Shown in pieces: positions 10,012 through 19,857 of a DNA stretch of 64,000 nucleotides; the first letter of the stretch is position 1, and every line of letters begins with the position of its first letter. The DNA lies in the NCBI GenBank assembly GCA_031549115.1, contig JAVBQJ010000031.1, forward strand, positions 1 to 64,000, written 5' to 3'. Made by a program: the position numbers and the translations under genes. The notes beneath the pieces were generated by a model, which was not told the origin of the DNA, did not search any database, and worked only from the letters and a program-made list of their open reading frames with translations. The DNA is from JAVBQJ01 sp031549115 (GTDB taxonomy: Bacteria; Verrucomicrobiota; Lentisphaeria; Victivallales; Victivallaceae).

Positions 10012-10716
10012 TTACTTCGCTTCCCATTCCCGTGTATAAGGCCATGATTCCAGTTGTTTTTTGTTTTCAACGTGACCGTCGACAAAAGCAACGTTGCAGG
10101 AATTGCTGTGACGCGGATTGGCCGCGCCCAAAGTCGACAATTCGACACCGGTACTCCATTCGCCCGCCCGAATTGTAATGTTGCCGCTACCGTGGTTGTC
10201 GGCAAACAGATAGGTCGCCGAGGGACTGGTCAGCTGGGTGACCTTATTCCATTGATAATACGGATCGGACGGATTGAGGTTCATATATGACAGATATTGA
10301 TTGATGCCATAATTGGCGCCACACCAACCGTATGCATCCGCCTCATTCCAATCGGCGCCGGATTGTACTATACTGGCCGCGGGACAGACAAACACGCCTT
10401 CCGGCTTGATATTGCTATCCCAGAAGCCGTCGCCTAAAAATGTTTTATGATAATCACTGCCGCCCGGCAGATAGCCCAACTGAACCAGAGTCCGGGGATA
10501 CCGGTGATAAAGATGGTTATAGTGCGGAACAAACCAATCATTATTATCGCTGTTGTACATGACCGAAGCCAGATTGATCTGCTTCAGGTTATTGACGCAT
10601 TTGATGGATTGGGCGGCTGCGCGCGCTTTGCTGAGAGCCGGCAAAAGCATACTGGCAAGAATTGCTATAATCGCAATAACCACCAGCAATTCAATCAATG
10701 TGAACGCCTTTTTCAT
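10012..10716 (-). CDS. Pseudopilin-like protein (DUF1559/H-X9-DG type), cassette A
   Basis: 234 residues beginning MKKA-FTLIELLVVIAIIAIL, a type IV pilin/type II secretion pseudopilin N-terminus with the conserved Glu at +5, then LPALSKARAAAQ. The rest is a soluble domain with Cys pairs and ends in RHSNSCNVAFVDGHVENK, the R-H ... D-G-H motif of this family. ATG 10716 is preferred over one 48 nt upstream because AGAGGGT lies just before it and the short basic leader then fits a pilin. The residue before the Phe is Ala, not the canonical Gly. It lies between the GntR-type regulator and the large secreted protein. Its function is unknown; it could be a minor pilin or a cell-surface binding component. 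Confidence 0.9.
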   Translation of the reverse strand: MKKAFTLIELLVVIAIIAILASMLLPALSKARAAAQSIKCVNNLKQINLASVMYNSDNNDWFVPHYNHLYHRYPRTLVQLGYLPGGSDYHKTFLGDGFWDSNIKPEGVFVCPAASIVQSGADWNEADAYGWCGANYGINQYLSYMNLNPSDPYYQWNKVTQLTSPSATYLFADNHGSGNITIRAGEWSTGVELSTLGAANPRHSNSCNVAFVDGHVENKKQLESWPYTREWEAK

Positions 10717-10854
10717 GAGTACCCTCTTTCTTTTATGCATTTTAAGGTATTTTGAGAAACACACTGGTAATTTCCGATGCCGGTAACGGCATTGCTATAG
10801 ATATTCATTCGTTTCCGCCGATAGTCCTCCCAAACTCCGGCATTTATGAAACGA

Positions 10855-10871
10855 TCAAAATGTGATTTTGA
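10855..10871. promoter_or_regulatory. Inverted repeat upstream of pilin A, possible operator
   Basis: TCAAAAT-GTG-ATTTTGA, a perfect 7-bp inverted repeat with a 3-bp centre, flanked on both sides by a TTTATGA element. It lies in the 217-bp gap between the regulator stop and the pilin start. No consensus promoter is obvious there, so the role is open: operator or mRNA hairpin. Confidence 0.4.
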
Positions 10872-10933
10872 CGATTTATGACACTCTTTTATCATTCCGA
10901 TCACGATACTATGGCTCCGGTCAACTGAAACGT

Positions 10934-12061
10934 TTACAGTGCCCGGCAGCTTCCGCGCTCCAATAATTTTATCTGCGTTTGAATCATTCGTTCCGGCAAT
11001 TCCTCCTGGCGGACCAACCGCAACAGATAGTCAACGGCATCTTTCCCGAGTTGAAAAAAATTGTAGTCGATTACCGTCAGGCGCGGTTCCAGAAATTCAC
11101 CGCCGATATTTCCACCCAGTGCGATCACCGAAATGTCCTCCGGAATTTTGAGATTGAGGATACTGAAATGCGCATATGCGCCAAGCGCGACGGCGTCCAT
11201 GCTGCACAGAATCGCGGTCGGCCGCTCCTTCCATACGGCATCAACCGCAAGATCAATATCTTCCGGAGAGAAATGCTCCATTTCCGCAATCAATTCTTCG
11301 GTGATCTCAATACCGCACTTTTTCGCATCGGTGACAAGATCCTTTCGGGAAGGGTATCCGAGATAAAAAAGTCCACATCCGATATACGCACACCGGCAGT
11401 GACCTTTTTGCTTCAGATACTGCATTGCTTTCAATAGTGCCTGACGGTGATCGACATACAGCATCAAATCGAAACCGCTGGTATTCAAATCCCATTGATA
11501 GCCATGGGGCAACAGAATCGGAAGGCCGGTCCCTTTCAGAATATCGATGATTTTCTCATTCCCGGAAAAAGCGGTGGCATTCAGAATAATCCCGGATGCG
11601 TGCTGATCCTGAATCAATTTGGAATTGCCATACAATACATACTCCAGGGGAACCGATTCCAACTCATACCCGCATTGATGGGCCTGGTATTGGGCCCCGG
11701 AGGCTATTATCGATCCATAATCCCGGATGCTGTGATCCAATGCACCGATAAACAGAAGTTTTCCGTGGGATTCAAATGAATGGCTTTCTTTAATCTTGGG
11801 TCGAACAAGCGGATCGGCAATGAAGGTTCCGCGCCCCTGCCGACGGTTCAGGCACCCCTCGTCACGCAGCATATTCAACGCTTTTCCCAAAGTGACAGGA
11901 TTAATTTTCAGCTGGGCAGCCAAATCCCGATCCGGAGGCAACCGATCTCCGGGACGCCAGTCGCCATTGACGATTCGCTTCAAAACAAGCTCCCGAACCT
12001 GCAAGTACAATGGTTCGGATAGCTGATCCGACGGCAATTCCAAATCAATATCACAAGTCAT
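10934..12061 (-). CDS. GntR-family regulator with LacI-type sugar-binding domain, cassette A
   Basis: 375 residues. Residues ~15-85 form a GntR winged helix (LYLQVRELVLKRIVNGDWRP, then GDRLPPDRDLAAQLKINPVT and NRRQGRGTFIADP). Residues ~100-375 form a periplasmic-binding-protein-like effector domain of LacI/GalR type (KGHCRCAYIGC, AILCSMDAVALGAYAHF, LTVIDYNFFQLGKDAVDYLL). This AraR-like architecture usually responds to a sugar. It is the first gene of the minus-strand cassette that runs down to the glycyl-radical enzyme. Its own promoter (12103-12131) is covered by palindromes, so autorepression is likely. The galactan/arabinan enzymes downstream suggest an arabinose- or galactose-derived inducer; this is inference. 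Confidence 0.9.
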   Translation of the reverse strand: MTCDIDLELPSDQLSEPLYLQVRELVLKRIVNGDWRPGDRLPPDRDLAAQLKINPVTLGKALNMLRDEGCLNRRQGRGTFIADPLVRPKIKESHSFESHGKLLFIGALDHSIRDYGSIIASGAQYQAHQCGYELESVPLEYVLYGNSKLIQDQHASGIILNATAFSGNEKIIDILKGTGLPILLPHGYQWDLNTSGFDLMLYVDHRQALLKAMQYLKQKGHCRCAYIGCGLFYLGYPSRKDLVTDAKKCGIEITEELIAEMEHFSPEDIDLAVDAVWKERPTAILCSMDAVALGAYAHFSILNLKIPEDISVIALGGNIGGEFLEPRLTVIDYNFFQLGKDAVDYLLRLVRQEELPERMIQTQIKLLERGSCRAL

Positions 12062-12077
12062 ATTTCTACCACACCAA

Positions 12078-12123
12078 TTGATATACTTAATCTATATCAA
12101 CTATTATAGATCAAGTATATCAA
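12078..12123. promoter_or_regulatory. Operator cluster at the cassette A regulator promoter
   Basis: Perfect 11-bp inverted repeat TTGATATACTT (12078-12088) / AAGTATATCAA (12113-12123), centres 35 bp apart. A further TATATCAA arm at 12093-12100 makes TTGATATA-N7-TATATCAA with the first arm. One arm fills the -35/-10 spacer and the others lie around the expected start site, which is typical of a repressor. Confidence 0.75.
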
Positions 12124-12131
12124 AAAGTCAA
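12103..12131 (-). promoter_or_regulatory. Sigma70-type promoter of the cassette A regulator
   Basis: On the minus strand: -35 TTGACT (12126-12131), 17-bp spacer, -10 TATAAT (12103-12108). It lies about 45 bp upstream of the regulator ATG. Confidence 0.8.
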
Positions 12132-12236
12132 TAGCAAATGTCAAGATTTTTCTATTTTTGTCAACAAGTGATGTATGGCTCTATCCCCGAATTTTATGAC
12201 GGGACAAGTTGTTTGCGGGCATGGGAACTGTATTCA

Positions 12237-14759
12237 TTAAGGAACTTTGACTGCGACTCTTTGTTCCTCGAGGTTCCACCCGGTGAGCTTCACCTGCGCG
12301 CCGGCGGGACAGTCGACAGTGAGAGCGGCTTCCACCACGCGGGTTTCACCCTGGCCGACCGTCACATAGTTGTCGCGCCAGTAAACGGCGGTAAACGGGA
12401 CTTCGGTCAGTGCGGCGCGGACCAGCATTGCGGCGGGGCCGTGGTTCCGATAGGTCACCACCAATCTGTTTTCGCCGTCAATCTTTACAACCACGGCTTC
12501 CACGTCGAGCTTCGGACGCGGCGCCGTAAACACCTTTTTGTAGTCCGGCACGCCGTAAAGCACGGTGTCGTTGAAAATCTCTTTGCCGCTCCGGTAAAGC
12601 CGAAGTTCCGCAAAAACCACACCGCCCATCACCTCCATAGGCAAATCTACCGCTATATCGTCGAGCTTATTGCCGCCGGGGGCATAATCGCGCTCAAAGA
12701 AACGTTCCAGCAGAATGATTCCGTCCATCGTGGTCAAGCGAAAGCTCGCCTTCACACCCTGCAACTCGCTATCGGAAATGGCAAAAAGCCCGGCGGCGAA
12801 CTTGCCCCCGGCACAGCACCAATTGTCGTCGCACAACGCCAGCGTGACCGGCTTCTGAAGCCGGGTGAGCCGGTAATAGACGATCTTGGGTAGCGTGTAA
12901 AAATCGATGGCGCTCAACGCCAGCGTGGGCCAGGGTTCATTGTATTGCCAGAGAAAACATCCGCTCGTATGCGGGTACTTGCGGCGGCAGTGATTCATCC
13001 AATAACCGCAAACATCGCTCTGGGCGAACATCGAGGCCTGGCAACGCTGTTCGGGGGTTCCGGCGTCGAACCACGCCATAGGCACACGCCAATTCTGCCC
13101 GCGGCAGGGTACCGCGAAATGATATTTCCAGCTCTGGCTGTCGGGATTCTCCCAATCGCATTCGGGAATGAACTTCCTGACACTCTCGAATTCGGGAAAA
13201 CCGTTGCAGCCGAGTTCGCTGGCCAGCAACCGGTCATGGGGATTGATTTCACTATGCATCAGGAAATGCCACGGGCCGTGATCGCGCTCTCCCGGCCGGG
13301 AGCGGTCGGGCGAGGAAGTGTGAAACGGCAGATCGGGCGCAAATTTCCCGGTCAGTTCGCGATACTGCCTATAGAGCGGGCTGTCCGGAATCTCATAGTA
13401 ATACTGAACCTCGTTGCCGCCGCAGATCATCGATACCGAGACATGATTGCGGAGCTTGCGCAGAATCGCTTCCGCTTCGCGGCGTTTGAACGCAAGATAT
13501 TCCGGGTCCTTGCGGTAGCTGCTGCACGCGTGCATGAATTCCTGCCAGACGACGATGCCATACCGGTCGCATGCGTCGTAAAATTCTTCCTTCTCGACGA
13601 TGCCGCCGCCCCACACCCGGAAAATGTTGATTCCGGCTTCCGCGGCGAGGCGTACCTGCCGCTCGTATTCCGCGGCGCCGCTCCTGCTGAAAAGCAGATC
13701 GGTGGGGACCCAATTCTGTCCGCGTGCGAAAATCGGCTGCCCATTGAAGGTGAAGGTCTGATTGTAGGCGCGATCCGGCGAACCGGGGTTGCGGCGCATT
13801 TCAAGCGTGCGGAATGCGACTTTCTTTTCGGTCACTTCTCCATCGAGAGTCAATGTCAGCCTATAGAGCGGTTGTTTGCCGTAGCCGTTGGGGTACCAAA
13901 GCTCCGGATCATCCACAGCGAATTCCACAGTGAAAGTATTTTCGCCGGGAATCAGCTGCAATTCCTTGACAAATTCCGTCGATGCCGCCTGGAAGCCGAT
14001 GGGGGCCAGCCGAATCCGCAGCGGGAAAACTCCCGCCTGCTGCGCCACGGTTTCGACCTCCAACGTAACCCGGTTCCCCCGGGTACGGAAAAAGCAATCG
14101 CCGATGCGCGCATTGTCGTTCGCCCGCAAATAAACGTGATCCCAGATCCCCGCCGCCCCCAGGCCGCGCATCCAGTCCCAGCCGAAGCTCATCTGGGCGC
14201 GGTGATAGTCGGCGAACTCCGCCGGCTGCGGGTTTTCTTCGCCGGGGTGATCCGGAATCCCTTTCGGGACCGGGTCGAAAACCACCGCGAGAAGGTTTTC
14301 GCCATCGCGCCGGATGCAGTCGGTCACGTCAAACTCCGCCGGCATAAACATACCGGTGTGTTCGCCGAGATATTCGTTGTTGAGAAAAAAGGCCGCTTTG
14401 TAGTCAATGCCGCAGAAGTGAAGCTGAAAACGCACCTTGTCTTTCATATCGCAAGGCAAAGTGAACGTACGCCGGAACGCCCAGCTGAAATTTTCCGCCC
14501 AGCGGCTGTGTTCCACATTGCGATTGAAATACGGATCGCCGATGGCGCCGTTTTCCAGCATTATGCTCCGGTCGCAGCCGGGAACACGCCCCCGGAAGCC
14601 GGCACGGCAGGGATTGTCCGCATCGGTGAATCCGGCGCTTTGGGCGCAGTCGAGGTACATGTAATGGAGACGATTTCCCGTGGAAACCCACTGCCGGTAA
14701 TCGCAGCCGGAGATGAAATAATCGACTTCCCAGTTATCGCTGTCAAGATAGAAACGCAT
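12237..14759 (-). CDS. GH2 beta-mannosidase-like glycosidase
   Basis: 840 residues, no signal peptide, the typical size of GH2 beta-mannosidases. Domains in order: sugar-binding jelly roll (residues ~1-210, with SFGWDWMRGLGAAGIWDHVY), immunoglobulin-like domain (~215-325), TIM barrel (~325-650; FARGQNWVPTD, FRVWGGGIVEKEEFYDACD), then C-terminal beta domains. Acid/base E450 is in ICGGNEVQYY; the likely nucleophile E515 is in ASELGCNGFPEF. AGGA precedes the ATG at 14759. It is the last gene of the minus-strand operon driven from 22033-22061, 67 nt after the discoidin protein. Likely substrate: mannose-containing oligosaccharides (mannan or N-glycan core); related GH2 activities cannot be excluded. 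Confidence 0.88.
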   Translation of the reverse strand: MRFYLDSDNWEVDYFISGCDYRQWVSTGNRLHYMYLDCAQSAGFTDADNPCRAGFRGRVPGCDRSIMLENGAIGDPYFNRNVEHSRWAENFSWAFRRTFTLPCDMKDKVRFQLHFCGIDYKAAFFLNNEYLGEHTGMFMPAEFDVTDCIRRDGENLLAVVFDPVPKGIPDHPGEENPQPAEFADYHRAQMSFGWDWMRGLGAAGIWDHVYLRANDNARIGDCFFRTRGNRVTLEVETVAQQAGVFPLRIRLAPIGFQAASTEFVKELQLIPGENTFTVEFAVDDPELWYPNGYGKQPLYRLTLTLDGEVTEKKVAFRTLEMRRNPGSPDRAYNQTFTFNGQPIFARGQNWVPTDLLFSRSGAAEYERQVRLAAEAGINIFRVWGGGIVEKEEFYDACDRYGIVVWQEFMHACSSYRKDPEYLAFKRREAEAILRKLRNHVSVSMICGGNEVQYYYEIPDSPLYRQYRELTGKFAPDLPFHTSSPDRSRPGERDHGPWHFLMHSEINPHDRLLASELGCNGFPEFESVRKFIPECDWENPDSQSWKYHFAVPCRGQNWRVPMAWFDAGTPEQRCQASMFAQSDVCGYWMNHCRRKYPHTSGCFLWQYNEPWPTLALSAIDFYTLPKIVYYRLTRLQKPVTLALCDDNWCCAGGKFAAGLFAISDSELQGVKASFRLTTMDGIILLERFFERDYAPGGNKLDDIAVDLPMEVMGGVVFAELRLYRSGKEIFNDTVLYGVPDYKKVFTAPRPKLDVEAVVVKIDGENRLVVTYRNHGPAAMLVRAALTEVPFTAVYWRDNYVTVGQGETRVVEAALTVDCPAGAQVKLTGWNLEEQRVAVKVP

Positions 14760-14826
14760 TCGTCATCCTACATTTGTCTGTTAAAATTGATCCATAATAC
14801 CGGAAGAGGAGAAGCCCTGCCCCTCC

Positions 14827-17800
14827 TTAACGCCACCGGAAGGCATAGTGATCGAAATTCCGGAACATGCGCCCGGGAGCGAGAGTGTATGCGGTGAACT
14901 GGCCGCTCCTGCGAACGGTACGGCAGAAATTGAAGCCGCTTTCTTCCGCCCCTGCGCCGAGTATGTCCAGCGGGATTGCGACTTCGACGGTCATATGGTC
15001 GCCGGACTCGACTTGCGCAAACAGCGGTTTTCCCAGCTCCTCACTCCTGGCGCCGGCTTCGGAACCGGCCCGGCGCTGCGCGAACCAGCGGCCGTTGGAA
15101 GCGAGGATGATCTGTATCTCGCCCTCGCTACTGTCACGTTTGCCGAGCCAGATCTCTATGCTGTCGCAAAACCACGGTTCCAAGTTCTTGTCATGCTCGA
15201 ATCCCAGCCCTTCCGGCTGTGTCAGATTTATCAGGAAATATAGATTCCGGTCGTCGCGCAGCACCCGGAACTCGGTGGCGGGGGCGGCAATGCTGGGGTT
15301 CTGAAGCTGCGAAAAGGAGGTGAACGCCGGAGCCGTCCGCCACGCCGCGTCATCGCCCTTGCCGTCGATCACGGGTGCCTGGCGGACATTGGCGAGGTCG
15401 ACCATCTTCCGCTCGATCTTGACCCGCTCGTCTTTGAGCGGATAGACCTGCCGGAGTTCCGCGCCGGCGGGAAGCGTGTCGCGGCACTCCAACACCGTCA
15501 CGACCAGTTCACGGCTCGGCGAACCGCATTGATAGATCGGTCCGAACCAGAGCCGTCCGTTCCAGTCGGAGGGTGCGCCGACCTCGTTCAAGTCGAGCCA
15601 GAACTCTTCGGAATCCCGGATTTCGGCTCCGAAGTTGGAGAGGATATTGATGATGTCGGCGACTCTGCCGGTTCCCCAACCGGTCGGGTCGGGCGCATTG
15701 CGGTTCGGCCACGCGAGCCCGAGGCTGCCGAGGGTACGGCTGGAATAGAGGCCGGCACTTTTGTCGCCGGTTCCGAAATCGAAGTTCAAGCCGAAGCAGC
15801 AGAACGGCAGATCATAGTTCGTTCCCAGCCCATCGATGCCGATGATGTCGTCTTCGCGGTTGTGCTTACCGAAGTTTCCGTCCAGGCGGATCTTCATATA
15901 ACGTTTGGCCTCCATTTCATAGGCGCCGCTGAGAACGAACCACCGGGATTTCGGACGGTCGGCGGTAATAAGGCGAACCGCCGCGTTTTCCGGGTCGAAC
16001 GACATGCCGCCGCAATCGCGGCTCCAGGTTTTGGCGGCACCGAGCAAACGGAAGCCGCGCGCGGGAAACTCCCGGTCGACTTGGATGGTTTCGTTGTCCT
16101 GGATGGCGATCTCCGCATCCTGATGCGCCTGGTATTGCGGCGTGCCGGGGGCAAGTTGAAACGCGGCTTCGGCGAGTATTTTGCCGGAACCATCGGTCAC
16201 CACCGCCTGATAATCGCCGCCGGTCACACCGGTGGGAATCCGGATCGCGGCGGTACCGGCTTTCACCGCTTGGCTCCACACCAGATCGTTGTTGCATGTG
16301 ATCGCGGCCAGAAGATCCGCATCGGCCGGAGCGTTCACATGCAAGGTCAGCATTTCGCCGGGCTTGCCCGGCGTCACCGCCAAAGCCACCGGCCCCTTGA
16401 CGCTCCGCACATCGGCAAGGGCAATCTCGATACGGCTTTCCCCCTGCGCCACCGGCACCACCGCAAGGACAGTGCCGTCCAGCCAAATGGTATCGGCATC
16501 CGCGCTTGCCGTGCCGTTCACGGTCACTTTAAGAGCCCGCTTGCCCGCGGGCAGGACAGCGGCGATTTCCGCCTCTTTGCGGTCGGATTTCACCGTCAGA
16601 TGTATCGCTTCGGTGTCGGCTTCGCCCTCCACACGCACATCGAGGGTATCGGGCAGCCAGAGCTGGTTGCGCATCCCGTCCACGCTGTAAACAATGGCGG
16701 GGCTTTGGGTCACGGCCCAAAGCATCGCGGTGTCGGGTTCCAAGTGGAAGCTCTTTTCCATGCGTTCCCGATTCGGTTCGGCGCCGAGAAAGCGCGGAAC
16801 CACCACGAAATCACTTTGCCAACGGGAAGCGCGATAATCGGCCTCCCGTTCGGATTCGGTAAGCAACCCGCGGTGTTCACTGTGCTTTTTGATCCGCATC
16901 GCCCAATGATAAAGCGGTTTTTCCGGGTCGGTCATCCCGAGCCGCGCCGGTTCGGCGGAAACGGTCTTGTCCACGGAATCGGCGTCATGGGATTTCAGAA
17001 AGATCCACGCGCCATTGCCGCGGGTGAGCGCCATTGCTTCAAGTGTCTCATCGGGTTCATAGCGCCAGTAAGGACGGATTCGCGCGTCCACCAGATGCCC
17101 CAAACGGCTTTGCTGCTGCGCCGACATATACGAAACCTCCGGGCGCAGATTCTGGGTGTAAAAGGTCAACCCCAGGCCGGTACCGACAGCGTAATAACGC
17201 AGCGCCTGGTCCACGCCGGGAAGCCAGTAAATATACAGCGGCGACCGGAACGGATCGGGACGCTGCCAGAGCTTGAATTTGTACATCCAGGTGGCGCCGT
17301 CGCGCCAGTTGGTGGTCAGCACGCCGCCGAAGCTTTCGAGGAAACCGAAATCGCCGATGGGATTTTCCGGATGGTTGAAAAATACCGCGTGTTCGGGATT
17401 TTTCTGCTGAAGCCGGGTACGGATTTCCAACAGAGTGTTGTCCCAGTCGTCGGGTTCGTCGATGCGCATGGTGGGCCAGTCGATGCTGGAGGGCGACCCG
17501 CCGCCGTCGAGGTACCAGGTGTCGCAAAGATAGCTTTCTTCCACCTCGAGGATCGATTGAACGACCTCGGCGCGGTGTTCGGGAATGCTGATCAGACGGT
17601 AGAAGTTGGTGGCCCAGCCGGGAAAGAAACTGGACTCCTTGCCGTCGGCGTTGTACGTGATGAACCAGTCGGGGTGTTCCTGATAAATTCTGCTGGTTTT
17701 GAGCACGCTCCAGAGCCAGGTGTACATGGCGAACTTGCAGCGGGTCTTTTCGTGAAGGTCGCGGATGATCTGCTGTGCCTCGGCGACCTTCATTTTGCCG

Positions 17801-19815
17801 CCGCGCATCAGATGGGCGTATTCATCGATGGAGAAGTTGCCCCACGGAAAGATCACCAGATCCGCACAGCACTGGAACACGCCTTCGCGGATCATCGCCG
17901 AAGCGTATTCGCTGCTGCGAAGCAAGTTGTCGCCCCAGGGCGAATCCCAGCCGGGGCCATTGTGGAAAAAACGCACATCTTTGAGCCAGTCCGGGCGATG
18001 GATCGCCGCGCGAAACGCCTTGACCTCCGGATACTCCAGATAGCGGTCAAACACAACCGTAAGGTCGCCTTCGCTACACATGAGCCGGGACTCGACCTTG
18101 CCGCGGACACCGGGTTCGGTCAGGGCGAAAAGCCCATCGCCGAGCACCCAGCCGGTGGGAGTGAAAAGCGTGCGCTTTTCACCGAAACCGGAAACCGTAA
18201 CCACGCCGGAACCGATCTGGACATAACGGTCATTGTACTTGTAACGGCAGTGAAGCAGCGTCAGCGGTTGCGAAGGCACTTCGAAGACCATCACCGGACC
18301 GGTGTCCGCCGGAAGTTCCAACGAGATTTCGTCGGAAAATTTATGCTGCATATCGTGTCCGGAGCCCCAAGTCTCATAGAGACCGTTGCGGCGGAGGTCC
18401 TTGGGAAGAACGATCTCGGTAGCGGTGAAGAGGATCTTTTTATCGGTACGTTCGCTGGTGAACGCCAACCCGATATTCAGGTCGCCGTCCACCCAACTGT
18501 AGGAGTGGACAAATTCCACGCCGGGAAGCTCCGGGTTTCGGGTGACGACCTCGAATCCTCCCTGCGCATCTTGCCGGATGTCGCCGACAATATCCCGGTA
18601 GGAGTTGGTTATGACCGGATTCCTGCCGTCGGAAAGCTCGTAGCGCATAAAAATGCGTTCCGCGAGACGGCGGCCGTCTTTCTCGTAGGCGACGGCGATG
18701 CCATTGGCCTTGCAGATCAGCAGAGATTCACCGCCGGGGCCGTTCAACTGCCAGTAATTCTGCGCGGAAATTTCCGGCATTTCGGGGCCGAGGTCGTACT
18801 GTTCGGCCGCGGCGTCGGCCAGCTCCTCCTGGGTGGGCTGACGACCTTCAAATGCGATCTCCGCGATCCGTACCGGGAAGTCGGTACGGTTGCGAAGCAC
18901 ATGAACCTTGACATAACGGCCGTAAATCGCGATGTTGTCGGCGGTGATGGCATAACTCGTTTCTTCGGTGCCGCCATCCTGATTCGGAATGTGTTTTGCC
19001 AGGCGCCACTTTTTCCCGTCGTAACTGGTGGACAATTCCACTGCGGCCGCATTCTGGCTCGGCACCGCCACCGCGGAAAGCGTGAATTTGCGGATACGGC
19101 AAACCGCGCCGAGGTCGAAGGTGATATCGGGCTCGTCCGAATATTCACGGAAAAACACCTGTTTTTCCTTGCTGATTTCGCCATCGGTGAGCCAGGAACG
19201 ATCGTCGTCGCCGCGGGTCTGCGGCGCATTGTATATGTAACTTGCCACCGGCAAAGGCTGATCCCCTTCGATTTTTTCATGAAACACCAGGTTGGCGACG
19301 GTCAGGTGCGTCCCGGCCGTCTTGAAGTTTTGATAAAGCGTAATGGTGATCTGGTCCACCGGCCCCAGCGCGGCGGAATTTTGCCCCAGGCCCTGCAGCG
19401 TGCGTGCATCCACCGGGATCGTCACATGCCGCCAACCGGTGGGATTGAATTCCGGGTTGGCGAGAAAACCGCCGCCGGAAGTGGAGCGGAACATAAACGC
19501 CATCTGCCCGGCGGTGTCATAGGCGTTCTGCTCGAAATCGAACGTGATCCTGCCGATCTTGCTCAGATCGACGGGTTCCAGAAAGTCCACACGCATGCCC
19601 TGCCATTCACCGGATTCGACGGCCGTCGCTCGAATGCCTTTTCCTTCGGGAGTGTCGACCTCCCCGATTTGCGGGACACGCATTCCCGGGTTGGCGGTGC
19701 CGTGCCAGAGCGCCGCCTCCATGTACTTGCCGGCGGGGTTGCCGCCGGCGGCGGACAGAAGTGTCGCTGCGCCGAAAACGACACATGCGCATATGGGTCT
19801 GATCCAATATTTCAT
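14827..19815 (-). CDS. Very large secreted multidomain glycosidase-like protein (1662 aa)
   Basis: Starts at ATG 19815 (MKYWIRPICACVVFGA ... LLSAAGG, a signal peptide) with GGAG 9 nt upstream; an in-frame ATG 27 nt earlier would spoil the signal peptide. Residues ~25-185 look like a jelly-roll binding domain. Residues ~190-325 look like a discoidin (F5/8 type C) domain (DEPDITFDLGAVCRIRKFTL ... GRYVKVHVLRN). A beta-rich domain and a TIM-barrel-like region follow (CDTWYLDGGGSPSSIDWPTM, HAVFFNHPENPIGDF). The C-terminal ~200 residues form a CBM9-like domain (APVIDGKGDDAAWRTAPAFT ... WFCDSIEIWLGKRDSS). The binding domains at both ends suggest attachment to insoluble glycan. The catalytic family is not recognised. 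It lies 42 nt after DUF4434 and 67 nt before GH2. Confidence 0.7.
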   Translation of the reverse strand: MKYWIRPICACVVFGAATLLSAAGGNPAGKYMEAALWHGTANPGMRVPQIGEVDTPEGKGIRATAVESGEWQGMRVDFLEPVDLSKIGRITFDFEQNAYDTAGQMAFMFRSTSGGGFLANPEFNPTGWRHVTIPVDARTLQGLGQNSAALGPVDQITITLYQNFKTAGTHLTVANLVFHEKIEGDQPLPVASYIYNAPQTRGDDDRSWLTDGEISKEKQVFFREYSDEPDITFDLGAVCRIRKFTLSAVAVPSQNAAAVELSTSYDGKKWRLAKHIPNQDGGTEETSYAITADNIAIYGRYVKVHVLRNRTDFPVRIAEIAFEGRQPTQEELADAAAEQYDLGPEMPEISAQNYWQLNGPGGESLLICKANGIAVAYEKDGRRLAERIFMRYELSDGRNPVITNSYRDIVGDIRQDAQGGFEVVTRNPELPGVEFVHSYSWVDGDLNIGLAFTSERTDKKILFTATEIVLPKDLRRNGLYETWGSGHDMQHKFSDEISLELPADTGPVMVFEVPSQPLTLLHCRYKYNDRYVQIGSGVVTVSGFGEKRTLFTPTGWVLGDGLFALTEPGVRGKVESRLMCSEGDLTVVFDRYLEYPEVKAFRAAIHRPDWLKDVRFFHNGPGWDSPWGDNLLRSSEYASAMIREGVFQCCADLVIFPWGNFSIDEYAHLMRGGKMKVAEAQQIIRDLHEKTRCKFAMYTWLWSVLKTSRIYQEHPDWFITYNADGKESSFFPGWATNFYRLISIPEHRAEVVQSILEVEESYLCDTWYLDGGGSPSSIDWPTMRIDEPDDWDNTLLEIRTRLQQKNPEHAVFFNHPENPIGDFGFLESFGGVLTTNWRDGATWMYKFKLWQRPDPFRSPLYIYWLPGVDQALRYYAVGTGLGLTFYTQNLRPEVSYMSAQQQSRLGHLVDARIRPYWRYEPDETLEAMALTRGNGAWIFLKSHDADSVDKTVSAEPARLGMTDPEKPLYHWAMRIKKHSEHRGLLTESEREADYRASRWQSDFVVVPRFLGAEPNRERMEKSFHLEPDTAMLWAVTQSPAIVYSVDGMRNQLWLPDTLDVRVEGEADTEAIHLTVKSDRKEAEIAAVLPAGKRALKVTVNGTASADADTIWLDGTVLAVVPVAQGESRIEIALADVRSVKGPVALAVTPGKPGEMLTLHVNAPADADLLAAITCNNDLVWSQAVKAGTAAIRIPTGVTGGDYQAVVTDGSGKILAEAAFQLAPGTPQYQAHQDAEIAIQDNETIQVDREFPARGFRLLGAAKTWSRDCGGMSFDPENAAVRLITADRPKSRWFVLSGAYEMEAKRYMKIRLDGNFGKHNREDDIIGIDGLGTNYDLPFCCFGLNFDFGTGDKSAGLYSSRTLGSLGLAWPNRNAPDPTGWGTGRVADIINILSNFGAEIRDSEEFWLDLNEVGAPSDWNGRLWFGPIYQCGSPSRELVVTVLECRDTLPAGAELRQVYPLKDERVKIERKMVDLANVRQAPVIDGKGDDAAWRTAPAFTSFSQLQNPSIAAPATEFRVLRDDRNLYFLINLTQPEGLGFEHDKNLEPWFCDSIEIWLGKRDSSEGEIQIILASNGRWFAQRRAGSEAGARSEELGKPLFAQVESGDHMTVEVAIPLDILGAGAEESGFNFCRTVRRSGQFTAYTLAPGRMFRNFDHYAFRWR

Positions 19816-19857
19816 CTGCTGTCTCCTTTTTTCCTCCCGCAAGCGGGGGTACCCGGT

